From Pseudomonas eucalypticola (lineage in GTDB: Bacteria; Pseudomonadota; Gammaproteobacteria; Pseudomonadales; Pseudomonadaceae), in assembly GCF_013374995.1 (NCBI RefSeq), contig NZ_CP056030.1, positions 4,434,501-4,498,500 on the forward strand: DNA of 64,000 bases. Direction: 5' to 3'. Under the pieces are notes generated by a model, which had not been told where the DNA came from, made no database searches, and saw only the letters and a program-made list of their open reading frames with translations. The position numbers were made by a program, and so were the translations under genes. Below are positions 61,932-64,000 of the stretch, one piece after another. How positions within the stretch are numbered: the stretch's first letter is position 1; each line of letters begins with the position of its first letter.

Positions 61932-63181
61932 TCGGTCTTGTCGCCAGCAGCGGGCTTGGCGCCGTTCTGCGCGGTTTTCTCAGTACTGGCCGGCTTCTCC
62001 ACCTCGACCTTGCTGCCTTCGCGCAAATGGTCGATGCCGCGTGTCACGACCTGCTCGCCCTGGGCCACGCCCTGGGTGATCACCGTCTGCTCGCCCAGCG
62101 CGGGGCCGACCTTGATGGTGCGGCGCTGCACCGTGCCGTCCTTGACCACGTAGAGGAACTCGCCGTCGCTGCTCAACTGCACGGCGGCCGAAGGCACCAC
62201 CACGGCATTGTGCAGGGTATCGGTGGTCAGCTTCACGTTGACGAACTGGTTGGGGTAGAGCTTTTCATCCGGGTTGTCGAACTGTGCCTTGAGCTTGATG
62301 CTGCCGGTGCTGGTGTCGATCTCGTTGCTGATGAACTTCAGCGTGCCGTTGGCCAGTGGCGTGTTGCCCATCTGGTCCAGGGCCTGCACAGGCAGGGCTT
62401 CACCCTTGCGCACCTTGGGCAGCAAGGTGGCCAGCTGCGCCTGGGGCAGGCTGAAGGTGACGGCGATAGGGTTGGTCTGGGTGACGGTGACAATGCCGGT
62501 GGTGCTGCCGGAGGTCACGATGTTGCCGGGGTCCACCAGGCGCAGGCCGACGTAGCCGTCGATGGGCGAGACGATCTTGGCGTAGATCAGGTTGAGCTTG
62601 GCGGCATCGATCTGCGCCAGGTCGGCTTTCACTGCGCCGGCGTACTGGCCGACCGTGGCCACCTGGGTGTCCAGGTCCTGCTTGGCCAGCGAGTCCTTGG
62701 CGAACAGGCGCTTGTAGCGCTCGGCCGTCAACTGCGCGCTCTTGAGCAGCGCCTGGTTCTGCGCCAGGTCGCCCTGGTACTGGTCGAGGGTAGCCTGGTA
62801 GGCGCGCGGGTCGATCTGCGCCAGCAACTGGCCCTTCTTCACGTACTGGCCTTCGGTGAAGTACACCGCCTGCAACTCACCGTCCACGCGGCTGGTGACG
62901 GTCACCGAATAGTTCGGGATCACCGTGCCCAGCGCCTGTTGAACCACCGGTACGTCCGCGACCCCTGCCGTGCCGACGGCCACGCTGACCGTGGCGTTGG
63001 CGTCCATCCCTGGGCCACCGTGCCGGCCGCCGGGGGCCGACGGCCGCGCCGCGCCGGCGTCAGTGGCCTGGCCGGTGGACGGCGTGTGGCGAACGTAGAT
63101 GAAAGCAGCGCCAATGGCTGCGGCTATCAGGAGCACAAGCACGAGGCGCTTGCGGGAGCGGGCTGCCGGGATCTGGGTCAT
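61928..63181 (-). CDS. muxA: membrane fusion protein MuxA
   Basis: A 417-residue adaptor starting at ATG 63181 (a TTG seven codons upstream is less likely). It has an N-terminal anchor (about 14-31, [17 protein letters not shown]), a lipoyl domain ([20 protein letters not shown]), an alpha-hairpin (about 120-190) and beta-barrel/membrane-proximal domains. It is the first gene of muxA-muxB-muxC-opmB and recruits OpmB to the RND trimer. Confidence 0.92.
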   Translation of the reverse strand: MTQIPAARSRKRLVLVLLIAAAIGAAFIYVRHTPSTGQATDAGAARPSAPGGRHGGPGMDANATVSVAVGTAGVADVPVVQQALGTVIPNYSVTVTSRVDGELQAVYFTEGQYVKKGQLLAQIDPRAYQATLDQYQGDLAQNQALLKSAQLTAERYKRLFAKDSLAKQDLDTQVATVGQYAGAVKADLAQIDAAKLNLIYAKIVSPIDGYVGLRLVDPGNIVTSGSTTGIVTVTQTNPIAVTFSLPQAQLATLLPKVRKGEALPVQALDQMGNTPLANGTLKFISNEIDTSTGSIKLKAQFDNPDEKLYPNQFVNVKLTTDTLHNAVVVPSAAVQLSSDGEFLYVVKDGTVQRRTIKVGPALGEQTVITQGVAQGEQVVTRGIDHLREGSKVEVEKPASTEKTAQNGAKPAAGDKTE

Positions 63182-63540
63182 TGAAAACTTCTGCGTGGGC
63201 AAGGGACAAGGAGTGGATCGGGCATCTGCAATATTCTGGGCAAATCACTGGTCAGCATAGCCAGCAAATGTGCAGCAACTGTGGAGAAATACGTGCGTTT
63301 TCGCGGGCTGGCGAACAGGGCCGCAGGATTCGAGCGATACCAGGGAAATAAGTTCATGGGGGCATTTAGCCTTGGGTTGGCGAGGCTCACAAGGCTGACG
63401 AACGGGCTTTGCCGATTCTTTACATTAAGGCCGGCGAGTTGACATTTCAGACAACAATCTCCGGCCTCACCCTGCACGCCGTAGCAGCGGACCTGGCCGC
63501 GTCACAGACGCCGCAAGACACCAGGCACACCCCTTGAGAC
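63182..63540. other. intergenic, mux promoter region plus a REP
   Basis: This 359-base region must hold the mux promoter at its left end. I see no regulator gene, no obvious operator and no coding frame. A single REP copy lies at 63481-63503. Confidence 0.5.
63481..63503 (+). repeat. single REP sequence
   Basis: All 23 bases are identical to the REP at 41276-41298. No inverted partner follows within the next 60 bases, so this is a singlet. Confidence 0.8.
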
Positions 63541-64000
63541 CTAAAGGATGCCAGTGCGCGAATGACCGAAATGCCGGGCCACCCAGCGATCGCCGCCCTT
63601 GCTCGACGCCTCGTCGCACAACTGCGCGACGGCGTTGAAGAAAGTCGAATGCCCCGCCTCGCTGCGGGGGATGACCGTCCCCACGCCCAGGCTGACGCTG
63701 AGCAACTGCTCGGCCAGCGCCGCCCGCACGTTCTGCAGGCAACGCTCGGCCACTGCCTTGGCGCCATCGGCCGGAGTGCCGGGCAGCAGCACCATGAAGG
63801 CATCCGCCGAACAGCGCCCCACCCCGTCCCTCGCACGCCGGGCGGTCAACTCCAGCGCGACAGCGATCGCCTCCACTTGCCGCCGGGCCTGGGCTTCCCC
63901 GTGCTGGCGGACAAAAGCGCGAAGATGGTCGACCGACACCACCATCAACGACAGCGGCTGGCCAAGGCGCAAGGCCTGTACCCATTCACTGACCAGCAAC
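63541..64000 (-). CDS. degenerate GGDEF-domain protein, C-terminal part, cut by window edge
   Basis: The frame is open to the end of the window, so the N-terminus is missing; the TTG at 63999 is unlikely to be the start. SEWVQALRLGQPLSLMVVSV followed by DHLRAF is the start of a GGDEF fold and VSLGVGTVIP its late strand. The active-site loop reads GRCSADAF instead of GR.GGDEF, so both Gly and the Glu are lost. Cyclase activity is unlikely; it may bind GTP or c-di-GMP or only dimerise. Confidence 0.75.
   Translation of the reverse strand, partial: LLVSEWVQALRLGQPLSLMVVSVDHLRAFVRQHGEAQARRQVEAIAVALELTARRARDGVGRCSADAFMVLLPGTPADGAKAVAERCLQNVRAALAEQLLSVSLGVGTVIPRSEAGHSTFFNAVAQLCDEASSKGGDRWVARHFGHSRTGIL

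Overview
The window reads as a high-GC Pseudomonas chromosome of the P. putida / P. fluorescens lineage. The evidence is the order thrS-infC-rpmI-rplT-pheS-pheT-ihfA-merR-tRNA-Pro, an rbsBACRKD ribose operon, Pseudomonas-restricted families (DUF1654, DUF6388-like) and a MuxABC-OpmB efflux operon. It has two parts: the right end of a prophage (1 to about 12,580) and core chromosome (about 12,580 to 64,000). Species assignment is inference from gene content only.

Prophage part. A truncated YqaJ-type recombination exonuclease opens the window. It is followed by tightly coupled early genes: an HTH-like protein, an Rmf/CrpP-like small protein, a decayed gene, a YejK/NdpA nucleoid protein, a C5-cytosine methyltransferase with six repeated modules, a PUA/ASCH-like protein and a small SAM methyltransferase. 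An excisionase and a lambda-type tyrosine integrase close the element. The integrase points at tRNA-Pro(GGG), whose 3' end is the probable attachment site; the other att copy lies outside the window. Minus-strand cargo interrupts the plus-strand backbone: a 2-TM protein of unknown function, a PutAbiC-like abortive-infection protein, two very small genes, and a HEPN-like protein between the integrase and the tRNA. Three cargo genes are divergent from a backbone gene across about 105 bp. Most backbone transcription units start with the same kind of leader: a C-rich tract, a GCC...GGC stem-loop, then the ribosome binding site. Three TTTTGCGC-like repeats at exact 11-bp spacing near the tRNA look like integrase arm-type sites.

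Translation cluster (12.6-20.1 kb, minus strand). thrS, infC (probable AUU start), rpmI, rplT, a strong hairpin, pheS, pheT, ihfA and a merR gene lead into tRNA-Pro. The thrS leader carries two stem-loops whose 7-nt loops present GGU and UGU, both threonine anticodons, at the anticodon position. This is a strong candidate for autogenous control by tRNA mimicry as known for E. coli thrS.

Middle (20-44 kb). This part holds a cold-shock protein, an I78-type inhibitor lipoprotein, the rbs operon with a perfect 14-bp operator, an SOS-box-controlled DUF1654 gene and a secreted EEP nuclease. It also holds two paralogous SPOR-type lipoproteins, tRNA-Val(GAC), a PuuB-like oxidase, an apparently inactivated C39-like lipoprotein, TerC, NhaR, YceH, a shikimate-dehydrogenase-like protein, PBP7 and a GAF-GGDEF diguanylate cyclase. 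A REPIN-like inverted pair of REP sequences lies at 41.3 kb, with a third copy at 63.5 kb.

Right part (44-64 kb). A histidine kinase is flanked by two OmpR-type regulators. Two complete RND tripartite pumps then sit tail to tail: an RND-MFP-OMF operon on the plus strand and muxA-muxB-muxC-opmB on the minus strand. The window ends inside a gene with a degenerate GGDEF domain.
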